A DNA stretch of 64,000 nucleotides from Tetrastigma voinierianum (Eukaryota; Streptophyta; Magnoliopsida; Vitales; Vitaceae), in assembly GCA_016808115.1 (NCBI GenBank), contig JAEQBH010000891.1, positions 62,001-126,000 on the forward strand, read 5' to 3'. The notes below the pieces were generated by a model. It was not told the DNA's origin, did no database searches, and saw nothing but the letters and a program-made list of their open reading frames with translations. Below, piece after piece: positions 45,218 to 56,251 of the stretch. Each line of letters starts with the position of its first letter. Position 1 is the first letter of the stretch. Position numbers and translations under genes: made by a program.

Positions 45218-47545
45218 CATGAACCTACAAAAAGGTGATATGATGATGATATATCGGTCATGTTCTTCGATGATTAAGTCAGCATAGGATAGAGAAGAAG
45301 AAGCAGATAGTTCACGTAGTTTGAATTGCTTATGCCTCATGGGGGATTTTCCCAACTTATAGGGCGTGGTTCACAAATATCCCCTTAATTTTAGGGATAA
45401 AATCTCTTTTTCTCTATCAAGGATTAATCTTCCGAGAAATAAGGTGTAAGACCCGAGAAAATTCCAATTTTCGGAAAAATGGTAAAATAGTCATTTCGGT
45501 AAAAATCCAAAATTTTTCTAGATCTCGGATGAAAGCAGTTCCTTGGATTATGTCGTCTCATAATCCCCAGCTCTACGTTGAATTTCGTCGAATTAAAGAC
45601 GGTCGAATTCGCGTTCCGGCGAGTATCGGGTCTTTGTAAAATGGGTTCGAGAGGCGTGTGATATGACAAAGTCAGTACTACAGCCACTCATGTGACACAT
45701 GTTGCGCCAAGGTAGAGAGATGATGGAAATTGACCGGCTGGAGTAATTATCGAAGTGTAAAAATAGTGAAAAAATGGACATTATGGGAATTATTAAAATT
45801 GTTAATGAGAATAAGGACAAAGATGAGCAGTGTTTCATCTTCTCAGTGAAATGAGCACAAAACGTCTGATCTTTGAAACAAAGGTGCGAGAGAAAGTGGG
45901 TTTGTGATTTAGAAAAGAAGAAAATGTGCCTTCTCTCTAGATTTGAAACCATTCGAGATGAGTCGGTTCTAAACGAAAACAAAAAGCAAAGTTGCTCTGC
46001 AGCGGTAAAAATTATCGTGAGCCTGGAGTTGGTGGGTTCAATAACTCGAGGTGGGGATCTTTTCATCTTGTGTTATTCTTTGGCTAAGAGCCATGTAAAT
46101 GGTTAGGAATGTTAAAGGCTTGTTTTAAGCCAGCCTCAATTCGAATCTCGAAAGCTTTGAGCAGAGTGAGAAAATTCCTATTTGTGTGGCCAGTGAGCAG
46201 TGCCACCCGGGGTTTCCTTGTTCATGTGAATAATGCTTGTGAATTCGATTGTGATTTTGTCAGTGTTGAATTGATTCAAAATGAATTACTTGTGTTTGCT
46301 AATTAGCCCGTATGAGCTAATTTTGGTGTTATTGATGTGAAAATTGAATAACATGATTGTTGTGGTATTATGTTAATATATGCATGTGGTGTATTAGCAT
46401 AAATTATTTGGAATTGGCATAATACATTCCGTATGCACTTGAAGCGGCGTAGATATTGGAGTGTGAGTGCGTGACATGAAATGAAACAAAAATGAAAATT
46501 TTTGTGAAGGAATTTCGACGGAAGATTTTCGAAGAATTGCACGGGAGGGCGTTCAATAGATCGCCGGATAGAGGACCATGGCGTTTCGGAGAGTTATCCG
46601 ACGAATTCGCCTCGGAGTAGTCAAATATTTTCAGAAACTTCGGTAGTAAGTTTTCCGAATAAAAGCTTTTGTTATTAGCGTATATTTACTCGCATTAGAC
46701 TTAGCGCGTATCGGGGAGTCGATGGGGGCTCGAACGTGGGTTTAGGCATGTAGGCGTTCGAAGTAGGTTCGTGAAATTGCCCAGACCTTGATTGTTTGTC
46801 GTATTATGTCACTTGGTGAAATGCAGGCGGGATACTCATTCTTTGTTTTTGCTCTGTACTGTGAAGGAATCATGTTAAATTCTGGGTGATGAGACGACAT
46901 CATTGAAGCGTGTTTTAGAAAGCCGTTATGACTCACGTGTTAACATGTATTGATTAAAGTTAGCTAACATTATTGGAGTAATGTGTTAACTCATGGACAT
47001 GAAGTGTTTGGTTTGATGTCTTGGCGAGGTATTGATGCGGGGGCTCAGTGACCATTATTTACTCGCATGTGGACCACGTAGTCATTATAAACTGTTGAGA
47101 CAGGTTTATGCGGGTAGCCACCGTACAAAGGAGACTCTGGGTTACCCTATGGTGGTATTGGGTTGCAGAGCATCACGAATATTAAAGCGGAGTTGACAGG
47201 TTGTCAGACACCAGTTTTGGGAGAAACGTCACATAAGGGATTTAAAAACTAGGAAATTCATTAATAAATATCTCTTTTGCATATTTCCGTCTTTATATAC
47301 TTATCCATAATGAACTTCTCATATATGGTAGGATGGTCGGTTGGGGACTTGAAATCCTAGACGAGCCAACCTGAAGTAAGTCTTTGAGAAGACACCCTGA
47401 CTTTCTCAAACGGGCTTTAAAACTCTCCCACTTTGATAATGTCCTTTTGGTTTTAATACGATAAGTGAGCTTAGATCGTTTTACAACACGGGCCAAGCGA
47501 GCCCAAGGCCCATTGAGTATAAGTCTAAAGATCATAGTACTCACA
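45218..47545 (-). repeat. 3' LTR of the Tat element, interrupted
   Basis: Two parts, 45218-45444 and 47234-47545, align in order with the 5' LTR at 59771-60277. Shared words include 'acctacaaaaaggtgat', 'ttatagggcgtg(g/a)tt', 'gataaaatctctttt', 'ccataatgaacttctcatat' and 'tggtaggatggtcggt'. The right end TACTCACA (minus-strand TGTGAGTA) is followed by 'atgcctccttttcccc', a purine tract on the minus strand as expected for a 3' LTR. The two LTRs differ by many substitutions and small indels, so the insertion is old. Confidence 0.75.
45445..47233 (+). mobile_element. Nested gypsy solo LTR, 1789 bp, TSD TAAGG
   Basis: Begins TGTAAGACCCGAG and ends GAAACGTCACA, so it has TG...CA termini. It is flanked directly by TAAGG at 45440-45444 and again at 47234-47238. 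Removing the insert and one TAAGG restores continuity with the other LTR of the host element. There is no internal retroviral coding sequence, so it is a solo LTR left by recombination between two LTRs. Its start is related to the minus-strand sequence ending at 14914. Confidence 0.85.
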
Positions 47546-47959
47546 ATGCCTCCTTTTCCCCGATTGCAATTTTGTGCTTTTTTAGTCGGAGGAAAATACT
47601 GTGCTTTTAAACCTTGGGTGCGGAAAGTTGAAAGGATTGGGAGAATTTATAAGTAAATTGAATGCATCGAAAGGTGAAACACGTTTGGATACAAAGCGTG
47701 TGGGAAGCGCACGTTTCCTAACATTTCTATGGCAAATGCTGCTTTGACGGGACATTTAATGCACTCGTCGATGTTTTGCCTCTATGTATAGGGGTTGGGC
47801 TCCGAGTACTGTTTCTTTTACGATTTCATAAAGCTATTTGCCTATTGTAATTTTATTTCTCCTATGCTTCAAGAAACTTTCTGCAAAGAAACACTCTGAG
47901 ATCCCTTGACAGTCTCGACTTTTTTGGTGAGTTTTTGCAACTCAAATCTTGTTTGTATC

Positions 47960-50890
47960 ACCTTCTTTGTGCCAAGCTTATGGCCTGCTTTGTTCATTAT
48001 TTTTGGTTAGAAAGTTTTATTTTTCTTGAGGTAAGATCATCAATTGGCCGGTGGGTTCTCGTGATATTTTTCGCTGCGGTCCGATATGTTCCTGTGCCTG
48101 GGGACATCCCATTAGGTTATGTGAAGGTCCCTAGTTCGAGGTTCTTAGGTCTTGTCACTAGTGGGTTGTCAAACCCTCAAAGAGGGATTTCTTTTGTCTT
48201 TCCAGGGTTTTTTTTGCCTTTGTTGATTAATGGGCTTGAAGCCGATCCTTTTTTTTCTATTTGTTTGCCTGTAAAATGGCGAGAGGTCATGAAGAGATTC
48301 TACCGCTTAGGGCCGGGCGAAGAGGGGACCTCCAGAGGAAAACACCCATCTGAGCAAATTTAGTCACCGCTATGTCTATGCAGGAATCGAGATCGCCTAC
48401 CAGTTCCGCCGACATCAAACTAAAGGTGGCAGACGACATGGCTACCCCAACCATAGGAGGTAGGCAGATGGTCATGTCGCTATCGCACCTGATAGCCATC
48501 GCGCACTTCACCTCCCTAGTCCCGTTTTTGCGAAGGCCGGCGACTTATCAGGCACTCCTCACTTAAAATCAACCATTTCGGATTCCTCATATGAGGCGTG
48601 CCAAACCTTCTCTACTAGCTAGATATTTGGCCAGTGAGGGCATTGCCTTACCATACATCAAGCTGGGCAGAGGTCGCGATTTTATGCTTCCACCCATAGT
48701 CTCTGCTTCACTGCGAATCGAAACTTCCGGGTACTTCCAACAGAATTAAAAGGAGTACACTAAGTCTGTAAAGGTCCGCTTAAGCTCTTATACTGAATTC
48801 CTGGCCTCCCAGGCCTTGACTCTGGGATCTACCATGTTCCCAGTTTGTTTCACTGGATGGAGTTTGCAGATTTCTGAAGTTTGAGCCCAGATTTTGATTT
48901 GCCCTTCTCTTTTGAACTTTTCAGTAAAATATGAGGCTCATCAAACAGGCTGGGTATACAAGGTTAAAAATAATCAACAAATGGCTTCATTTTAGATACT
49001 GAGATGGATGAGCTCCTTTATCTCAGTGAAACTTAAGAGTCAAGAATTATTTTCCTTACATAGTTCTTGTCATCCCCGTCCAGCTGCTGGTTTGGCTATG
49101 GTAACATTTTATTCTCACACCTTTCGTCGGGTCCCAGCTCTTCACAAAGGACCACTCAAGAGCCCTGTTGAGTTCGCTCAAGAAGCCCTGCTTTTTGTTC
49201 CTCATCCACCATACCTTGTCGCATAAGATCCAAAGCCCTGCCTCTAGGTGACAAATAAGAAGAAGAAGTGTAAAAGCTAGGCAAAGAAGGTTGGATGTGT
49301 AAAGGCTACTTTAGCCCAAGTAGTCCACTCCCATACAAGAGAGAAGTTGAAAAAACGCCTCCCATCTTTAGGATTGGTAGGATCCAATTATGGAGAGCTG
49401 AGGAGGATATGCCCTAGCCTGCTGATGATCGTGCGAATGCGCCAGCGATTCTTCAGTGTCAAGAGAAATTAATTTCTACAGCACTATGTGGCAAGTGTCC
49501 AAACTACTGAAGTCTAGATGAAGATGTCGCAGAGCCCCGTAGTAATTGCAACATTCAACCTTTCTTGCAACAAGCCTCCATGCCTTTCCGGCTTTGAGGC
49601 TCGCCAGATGTTCCCGCGGAAATATGGACAGGATGTGATTCTACCGAGGACCTCCCAGTCACTATAAAGTCATGTTATGCCTCTCTTTTGTAGACACTGC
49701 CACCACAATCCTGTCAGAGGGTCCAACTCTGTAATTACCGCCTCCTCAGTTAAGGGGTCTTGATAAGTCAGGTGCTCAACTTCAGGTTAAACCGATGAAG
49801 TGGGATCATCTTTCGGGCGGACACGCCCGTCTCTCGGTACGTATGTCGCCTAATAATTCTTGACCTTTGAAACCCCTTCAAGCAAAGGGACACTTCTATC
49901 ACTAATATGCACAATCTCTACCCCACCAACCTTTGAATACCCGGTAATTGTTTGTTTACGAAAAGTATTCAATTCATTCCTTGGTATATGGATGGAAAAT
50001 CCTAGCAATGTGTGTGAAGGATGGAATGTATATTCATGACCATGATTTTTAATGAGGCAATTTGGTTGGTATGCATTTAGACTTCTAGCGTTTGAACTTG
50101 AGTTTTATCTCTTTATAGTGTTTCTTAACACCTTTTCTTTTATAGGTTATCAACTGCTTATCGGAATATGAGCGACGTTAGCATAAAGGGAACTTATCTT
50201 AATTGGAAGACGCCGAGAAGAGCTGCGTTATGCTCAGATCCCTACTACTTCAAGCACTGCGCCTTAGAAGGCGCCAAACCGAGGCCCAAGCTAGGTAACC
50301 ATGGGAGCGTAAATGACGAGTATAAAGAGGATTACAAGTGTAGAAAAGAGATATGAAGCTAAGAAAGGCTCGTATCGCCTGGGCGCTACTATCACGGCGA
50401 GCGATGATAAGGCGCGGGCAGAGGATAACCTGGATAGGGTCCAAGACGCCTTGGTGATTGCGGAGGAGGCTGCGCTCAAGGTTGAGGCTAAGGTTGCTTG
50501 GTTGAGGTTGCTTGCCTGGAGGTTGAACGAACTTCACTTCTGCTAGAGGTTGGGTGCAACCAAAGATGAAGTGTCTTCTCTTCAATCTTAGGTGAGTAAG
50601 GGCAAAGCAGCCATGGAGGAGGACTATCAAAAGGCTTTGGAGTTGATCTTTGCCTCTGGTTACATATGTTGTATGTTTAAACACAATATCTGTGGTTATC
50701 AACCAAAGTTCCAAACAGCATGCTCGATTCCTTCGACCCACTTCCTCCAGAGTTCTTCGTGAACCCCAGGTGCCCCCCGAATCCAATAGCCACTGAGGCC
50801 ACAACAATCGAGGCAAATCAGAGCAAATCGGCAGGGAGGGTAGAGGAACTCGAGAGGAGCAGTCCCGTTGGGGATTTTGTTGTAACATCT
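47960..50890 (+). pseudogene. Antisense accessory ORF of the Tat element (gypsy-type transposon-associated)
   Basis: Plus-strand coding remnants inside a minus-strand element. 48275-48900 holds MSMQESRSPTSSADIKLKVA, RRAKPSLLARYLASEGIALP and a hydrophobic WSLQI-type segment. 49007-49226 gives SFISVKLKSQELF and VPALHKGPLKSPVEFAQEAL. 50313-50880 gives an Ala/Glu-rich probable coiled coil, DNLDRVQDALVIAEEAALKV, then EEDYQKALELIFASGYICCM, FKHNICGYQ and, in broken frames, a proline-rich end. Known Tat-lineage elements carry an antisense ORF of unknown role at this place, often annotated 'putative gypsy type transposon'. Multiple stops make it non-functional. A plain host gene is less likely because it lies wholly between the element's integrase and LTR. 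Confidence 0.55.
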
Positions 50891-51197
50891 TAAGTTTTTT
50901 TTTTTTTTTTTAATGGGCCTCACATGGTCGCCAAGATACACATATATATTTATGGAACCACTGAGGCCATTGGCGTGCTTTGGAAATTTCAAAAATTTGA
51001 TATTTCGTTTATTTATGCAATTGATATCTTTTATTTCACAACTTTTTGCTATGAGTCTTAACTAGGATAGTTGCTCCAGGGATATTGTTGTTATAAGTTT
51101 TTAAAAATTTAAGTTGAGTATGGATTGCACCTGCGGGTTAGTAGGTAAAAGCCAGATTTCACGGGCTTTGGCTTTTGTGGCAGACTAGACCGCCGAA

Positions 51198-51365
51198 CTT
51201 TGGCATATGCCAGCAGGCTAAGAGCCACTTATGGACTTTGGCATGTGCCAGCAAGCTAGGAGCCAATTCTGGTCTTTGGCATGTGCTAGCAGGATAGGAG
51301 CCACTTATGGACTTTGGCATGTGCTAGCAATCCAGGAGCCACTTTTGGACTTTGGCATGTGGGCA
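51198..51365. repeat. 38-bp tandem repeat in the Tat element
   Basis: The word 'ctttggcat' starts at 51198, 51236, 51274, 51312 and 51350, an exact 38-bp period. Units read approximately 'ctttggcatgtgccagca' followed by 'gctaggagccacttatgga'. About four and a half copies are present. The array sits between integrase and the antisense ORF, where Retand-type Tat elements are known to carry amplified tandem repeats. Confidence 0.85.
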
Positions 51366-51399
51366 ATTCCAAGAATTGAAAGAAAACACTTTAAAGAAA

Positions 51400-52793
51400 T
51401 TTTTATTAATAATACTTCTTAAGATGCATAGTTCCACATCCTAGGCACTGGTGTCCCGTCTATTTCATTTAGTGCGTATAATCCGGCTGCCCCACTCTTA
51501 CCATCATGTATGGTCCCTCCCAATTCGATTGGATTTTGTCGGCTGCTAGGTCAGTCGTGCTTTCAAAGACCCTTCTTAAGACTAGGTCTCCAGCTCGGAA
51601 TGCACGTTGTTTTACATGCATGTTATATAGGTTTGTTATTCTTTATTGGTACGATGCTTTACGTATAGCCGCAACTTCATGGAGTTCGTTTGTCATATCT
51701 AAGTCTTTGGAAATGACTTTAGTATTAGCTTTTTCAGGGATTTTAGTTCGAAGTGTGGGCACCCCAATTTCTATAGGAATTATCGCCTCCATCCCATTGG
51801 TGAGGGCGAACGGTGATACTCCAGTTGGCTTTCGGTTGGTTGTTCTATAGGCCCAAAAAACTCTTGGTAGCTCGTCTACCCATTTTCCTTTAGCCGAATG
51901 CAGACACTTTTCAAAGTCGTTAAGAGAGTTTTGTTAGATGCTTCCATTTGGCCATTGCTCTGTGGGTATCGTAAGGTTGATTACAAGTTTTTTATTTTCA
52001 ACTTATGGAAAAAATTTCTATATACTCCGCTATCAAACTATGTCCCATTGTTAGTTACAATTGATGAGATATTTGATAAACAAATATCCTTCTCATTGGA
52101 AGCATCTTATCTTGTAGAGGTGAGAAGCCTGACTTCTATCCATTTGCTGAAATAGTCGGTGGCAACTAACAATAACTTCTTCTGCGCTGAGGCGGTAGGC
52201 AGCGATCCAACTATATCAATCCCCCATTGAGCAAAGGGTCAGGGGCTTGTGATGGTGGTTAGATCTTGAGTAGACACCCTTGAGATAGGGGCTTGTCGTT
52301 AGCAGCAGTCGCACTTCCTGACGTAGGCGGCTGCATCTGCTCTCATGGTTGGCCAATAATAACCTTGTGTATGGGCCTTGTGAGCCAAAGTTCTGTAACT
52401 TGGATGGTTTCCGAATATTCCTTCATGGAGTTTTACCAATAGATACAGTCCCTGCTGAGTGGTGAGACACTTAAGGTATGGCCCGTTAAGAGACTGTTTA
52501 TAAAATTGCCCATTCACAAGGAAAAATCTAGTCGTCCGGACCTGAATCTTATGAGCTTCAATCCTATTATCTGGAAATTCTCTCGAGCTCAAATAATGTG
52601 CTATTAGAGTTATCCAAGAAGAACAAGCTTCATCTATCTCGTTTACCTGGTTGGTAGTAATTGACGATGTCGACTGGTAATAGACAGGGAGGAATACCGT
52701 TTCTTTTATTGGGAGGGATACGACCACTACTGCCAAAGCATCTACCCTTTCATTCGAATCCCCTTGGGATATGCTCAAGCTTCCAAGGTGCAA
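51400..52793 (-). pseudogene. Tat integrase (and RNase H tail) remnant
   Basis: The minus-strand 52793-52299 frame is open for 164 codons. It holds the tail of the RNase H/linker region, then FYKQSLNGPYLKCLTTQQGL, HEGIFGNHPSYRTLAHKA, QGYYWPTMRADAAAYVRKCD and CC: the H-H-C-C zinc-binding domain that opens integrase. The integrase core follows in broken frames: LLVATDYFSKWIE near 52175-52137, STLRYPQSNGQMEASNKTL near 51990-51935, and GPYMMVRV near 51515-51490. The upstream start at 52793 is only the first Met of an interrupted polyprotein. Motif order and spacing fit a Ty3/gypsy Tat integrase. Confidence 0.75.
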
Positions 52794-52999
52794 AACTCCC
52801 TAGTCGTAGCTTAACCAGACGTACATACTTGATCATGCATTGGTCTTGCATTTTGTATTCTCCGTTTACCTGCCTATCTTTAGTTGAGTAACCATTATGA
52901 TGATTTTTTCTAAAGATCTGAAGCGTTGCGAATTAGGTCTGGCTAGGATTAGCTATATGATATCTGATCCGGTATTAGACGTGGGGAAGTCTAGCCGTA

Positions 53000-53950
53000 T
53001 GGCATGTTCTATCCTTTCCCAGATTGGGCTTTTAAGTTAAACCTACTCTGGCTCGTTTGTCGAGAAGTGTAAATACACATTAGGATCCCTTTAGTCAACG
53101 TTGCAGTCCGTCCTGTTAGGGAATTTTTGTTAAAAAGTCTGTCAATATCTACCCCTTGATACCCCAGCGAGTTTATGTGAATACTCGAATTCACTTAAGC
53201 TCGATAAGCTCAGGACCATCATCCCCGATGGGTAGGCTTATGTATAGTGCCCTTGAGAGATTGATTAGCAAGGCGATAAAGTGTACTGGAAATGCAGGGT
53301 GAAGCTTCTTAAGCCGTGGAGGACAATTTCATTTGTTCGAGAGCGGGTATCTGGGGTCGCAGACGAGATTTTGCTACGAAGAATATTAATTTTATGTTTT
53401 TCGAGTTTTCATCTTCTTTGAACAAAGCTGCACTTACTAAGACTTTTGAGGTCTCTAGGTAAAGATAGAGCGTATTGCTTGCTTCTAGGCTAGCTAGTTG
53501 GCAGTTCGGTAAGATATTGTTTGATTGCCATGAAAGCTTAGTCGCATTGCTCGTTCTAACCGGCCCTTTTGGCTCCCCTTAGAGTTATAAAAATGGTTTT
53601 AACCGATCTGTGAAACAAGATATGAGCCCCCTTCCAGATTTATAACCGACCCGGTCGGTTATTTGTACTCCTTTTACAGTAGGAACCTAAGAATCAATTA
53701 TAGCTTTGAGTTGAATAGGATTGGCCTTTATCCATCTCTGGGTCACCACAAAGCCTAAAAACTTGCGAACAACTCCAGTGCATTTGAAGTTTGTACTTTT
53801 CAATAGTTCAAAAACTTCTTGTATTAGATGCTTTATTGTGATCGAAACCTTTTTGGATTTTACAAAGCATATCATTGATATAGACTTCCATGGTTTCACG
53901 ATCAACGTTCGGAATATCTTGAATTACCAACCTTTGATAAGATTATAGAA
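53000..53950 (-). pseudogene. Tat reverse transcriptase / RNase H remnant
   Basis: Minus strand. Around 53891-53850 is MEVYINDMLCKIQKGF, the RT active-site loop with the usual D-D reduced to N-D. Then FLGFVVTQRWIKANPIQLKA follows near 53770-53710. About 53480-53400 encodes LYLYLETSKVLVSAALFKED, the start of the RNase H domain. Stops and frame changes occur every 20-60 codons. Confidence 0.65.
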
Positions 53951-54879
53951 GCATTCTTCAAGCAAAAGGCATCATATAGCAGTAGCGGTACAACTCGTCT
54001 TGGGGCCCCAATGAAGGCCATTTTTCTTTGTGTGGCAGGGTGCATGGGAATGCGATGACCATCAAATAAGAAATATTGTGGTATCTGTGTGCTTTATAGG
54101 TTAGCATCAACGATTTGATCTATACACAAGCAAGGAAAGACTATCTTTTGGGCATGTGTTTAGATTTGAGTCAGTGTAATCATACTAAGCCGCTTCTTGT
54201 TTTCTTTGGACCACCACTGGCTAGCCATTGAGTTTTCCACTTCTCACGATGGAACACATCTCAATAGGATTGCCTAATTTCGTGCGAATGTCGATGGCGT
54301 CAGGGTGAAACGCCTCACTTTCTTTCTTACTGGTTTGACCATGAGAATAATATTAAGTTTGTCAAAAAAGACCAGTTGAGTTAATTATATATTGAGTGGC
54401 TCGGTGAACATCTAAGATTATTTAATAGTGCAATTGTAATTGTTCCTTTTCTTCATTGGATAGGAAGAATTAGCGTAAGTGAACTTTTAAACCACTTCCA
54501 ACGTTACTTTTCCAGGGATCGCCTTATAAATCCTTCTTTTGCACCTAATATGCGGGTGGCGATTGTGATTACATGTGGGGTTTTTTGATCTTGAGGGGAG
54601 TTTCGAGGTTTTCCATTTACGTTCTACGTATAGATAGTTGATAACTTGCGTGCGACCGGTGGCCCAGCAAGGTCAAGCGCGATGTTGGTTAAATAGTGAC
54701 CTACCATTTGGTGGTAGGTCGAAGGACGGCCTTCTTCCGGTGCAAACTATTTCTGCCATTATGGTATGGGCTCCAGTACCAAACGATTGAAAACGAAACT
54801 TATTGGTGGCTTTTACAGGGAGCGATCTCTCCTAGTGTTCTACGGTAGTTGCTCCAGTAAAACAGGGAGAAAATTACTT

Positions 54880-55350
54880 TCAGTGAGTTTAGTAAACCTA
54901 AGGGAAAACTTCAAGCTGCTTGGGAAGTAGTGATTCAAATAAATCTACCACAATACTAAGGTCTACCAATACCCTGTACACATCAAAATCGTTAATACAA
55001 AGGGTGAGCATCAGTGCATCATAGTGGGGCACAATGATCCTGTTTGGGTTGATAGAAGGAAAGGATATGAGGTCATCTATTGGCTTGGTTTCTTCATAGC
55101 TGCCTTCTGTGTGGATAGCATTTATCTTGGCCTTAACTGTGGCAGCTCTTAAGAGCTTCTTCTATTGGCGCTTCGACTGATATTGGTCGTCAGACGGACC
55201 GCCTAGTATATAATTTTTAATGGCTTGGATGCGCGGGATTGTTTGCTCAGGGTGTAAATTCCATCTGTTTGCTTTACCTAATTCCTCTATGTGTGCAACT
55301 TCTTGTGCCTTACCTCTTGAAGAGGTGTCTAGCCTTGATAAGCTTTTCAC
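54880..55350 (-). pseudogene. Tat protease / gag-pro linker remnant
   Basis: Minus strand. IKNYILGGPSDDQYQSKRQ (near 55220-55162) matches the glycine-rich linker that precedes the Tat protease. After a stop it continues through INAIHTEGSYEETKPIDDLI and VPHYDALMLTLCINDFDVYR to VLVDLS (about 55115-54965). The last is the protease active site with D-S-G changed to D-L-S. Confidence 0.6.
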
Positions 55351-55479
55351 CAGGCTTTTTAGGCTGCGACACCTAGGTCTCCTGCCAGTGATCTATGTCA
55401 ATTCTGCCAGTAAGGATTTGTTTCTTTGGGAAGAGTTAGTGCGGATGGTGCGAGCCATTTAAACACTAGCAAATACGAA

Positions 55480-56195
55480 TTATAGACAATAATTTTACAA
55501 ATGGGATGCCAGAAATTGAATTGTGAACCTCTACTGTGGTAGTGTAGGATGGCTTTCGGTCTGCTGACCTTCCTTGGACTTTGTTTAGGCTCGCGCCAGG
55601 TACCCGACCCAACTTTAGATCTGGCGGGTGTGGGATCGGGTCCTCTCTTTTACAAATCTTGATACAATTCATTTTCTCAATAAAACACATTTCAAATACT
55701 CATTTGTAAATGATAATTATCTTTATGAAAATATATTCATATATATCACGTTAACTTAAAGAGAGGGTTCATCTGTTTTGTTCTCATACGACATTCGTAT
55801 GACGGTATTTCGCATTTGTCATTTTACCTTTATACATTATGGCATTATAAACTACATTTAAATACAAAAACGATCACAAACATTTATCGAGTTCAATTTT
55901 CACAACATAGTTTAATACAAAAGTATCAAAAAAAAAACAGATCATGGGGTTTCATGTATGCATGTCGAGCTTTTTACTCTATGCGGCTTTGTGATGACTC
56001 TGTGTTTACATGGTCTTTTGCTTTTGAACTTTGTTCCTCGGTACACCTCTTGCGATGATAAAAACAGCAGTCTTCTAAACATTTTCATCTTAGTGGTTCC
56101 TCTGAGTTCTCTATTTGTTTTATTTTAACACAAATCATGCGACTTTACACAGTAATACTTTTGAACCTTATTGAATTATCAATACAATACAATGC

Positions 56196-56251
<56 letters not shown>

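Noticed and set aside
50250..50888. 212-codon minus-strand open frame
   Set aside because: It is the shadow of the better supported plus-strand antisense ORF (coiled coil, FKHNICG motif) and shows no gypsy or host motif itself.
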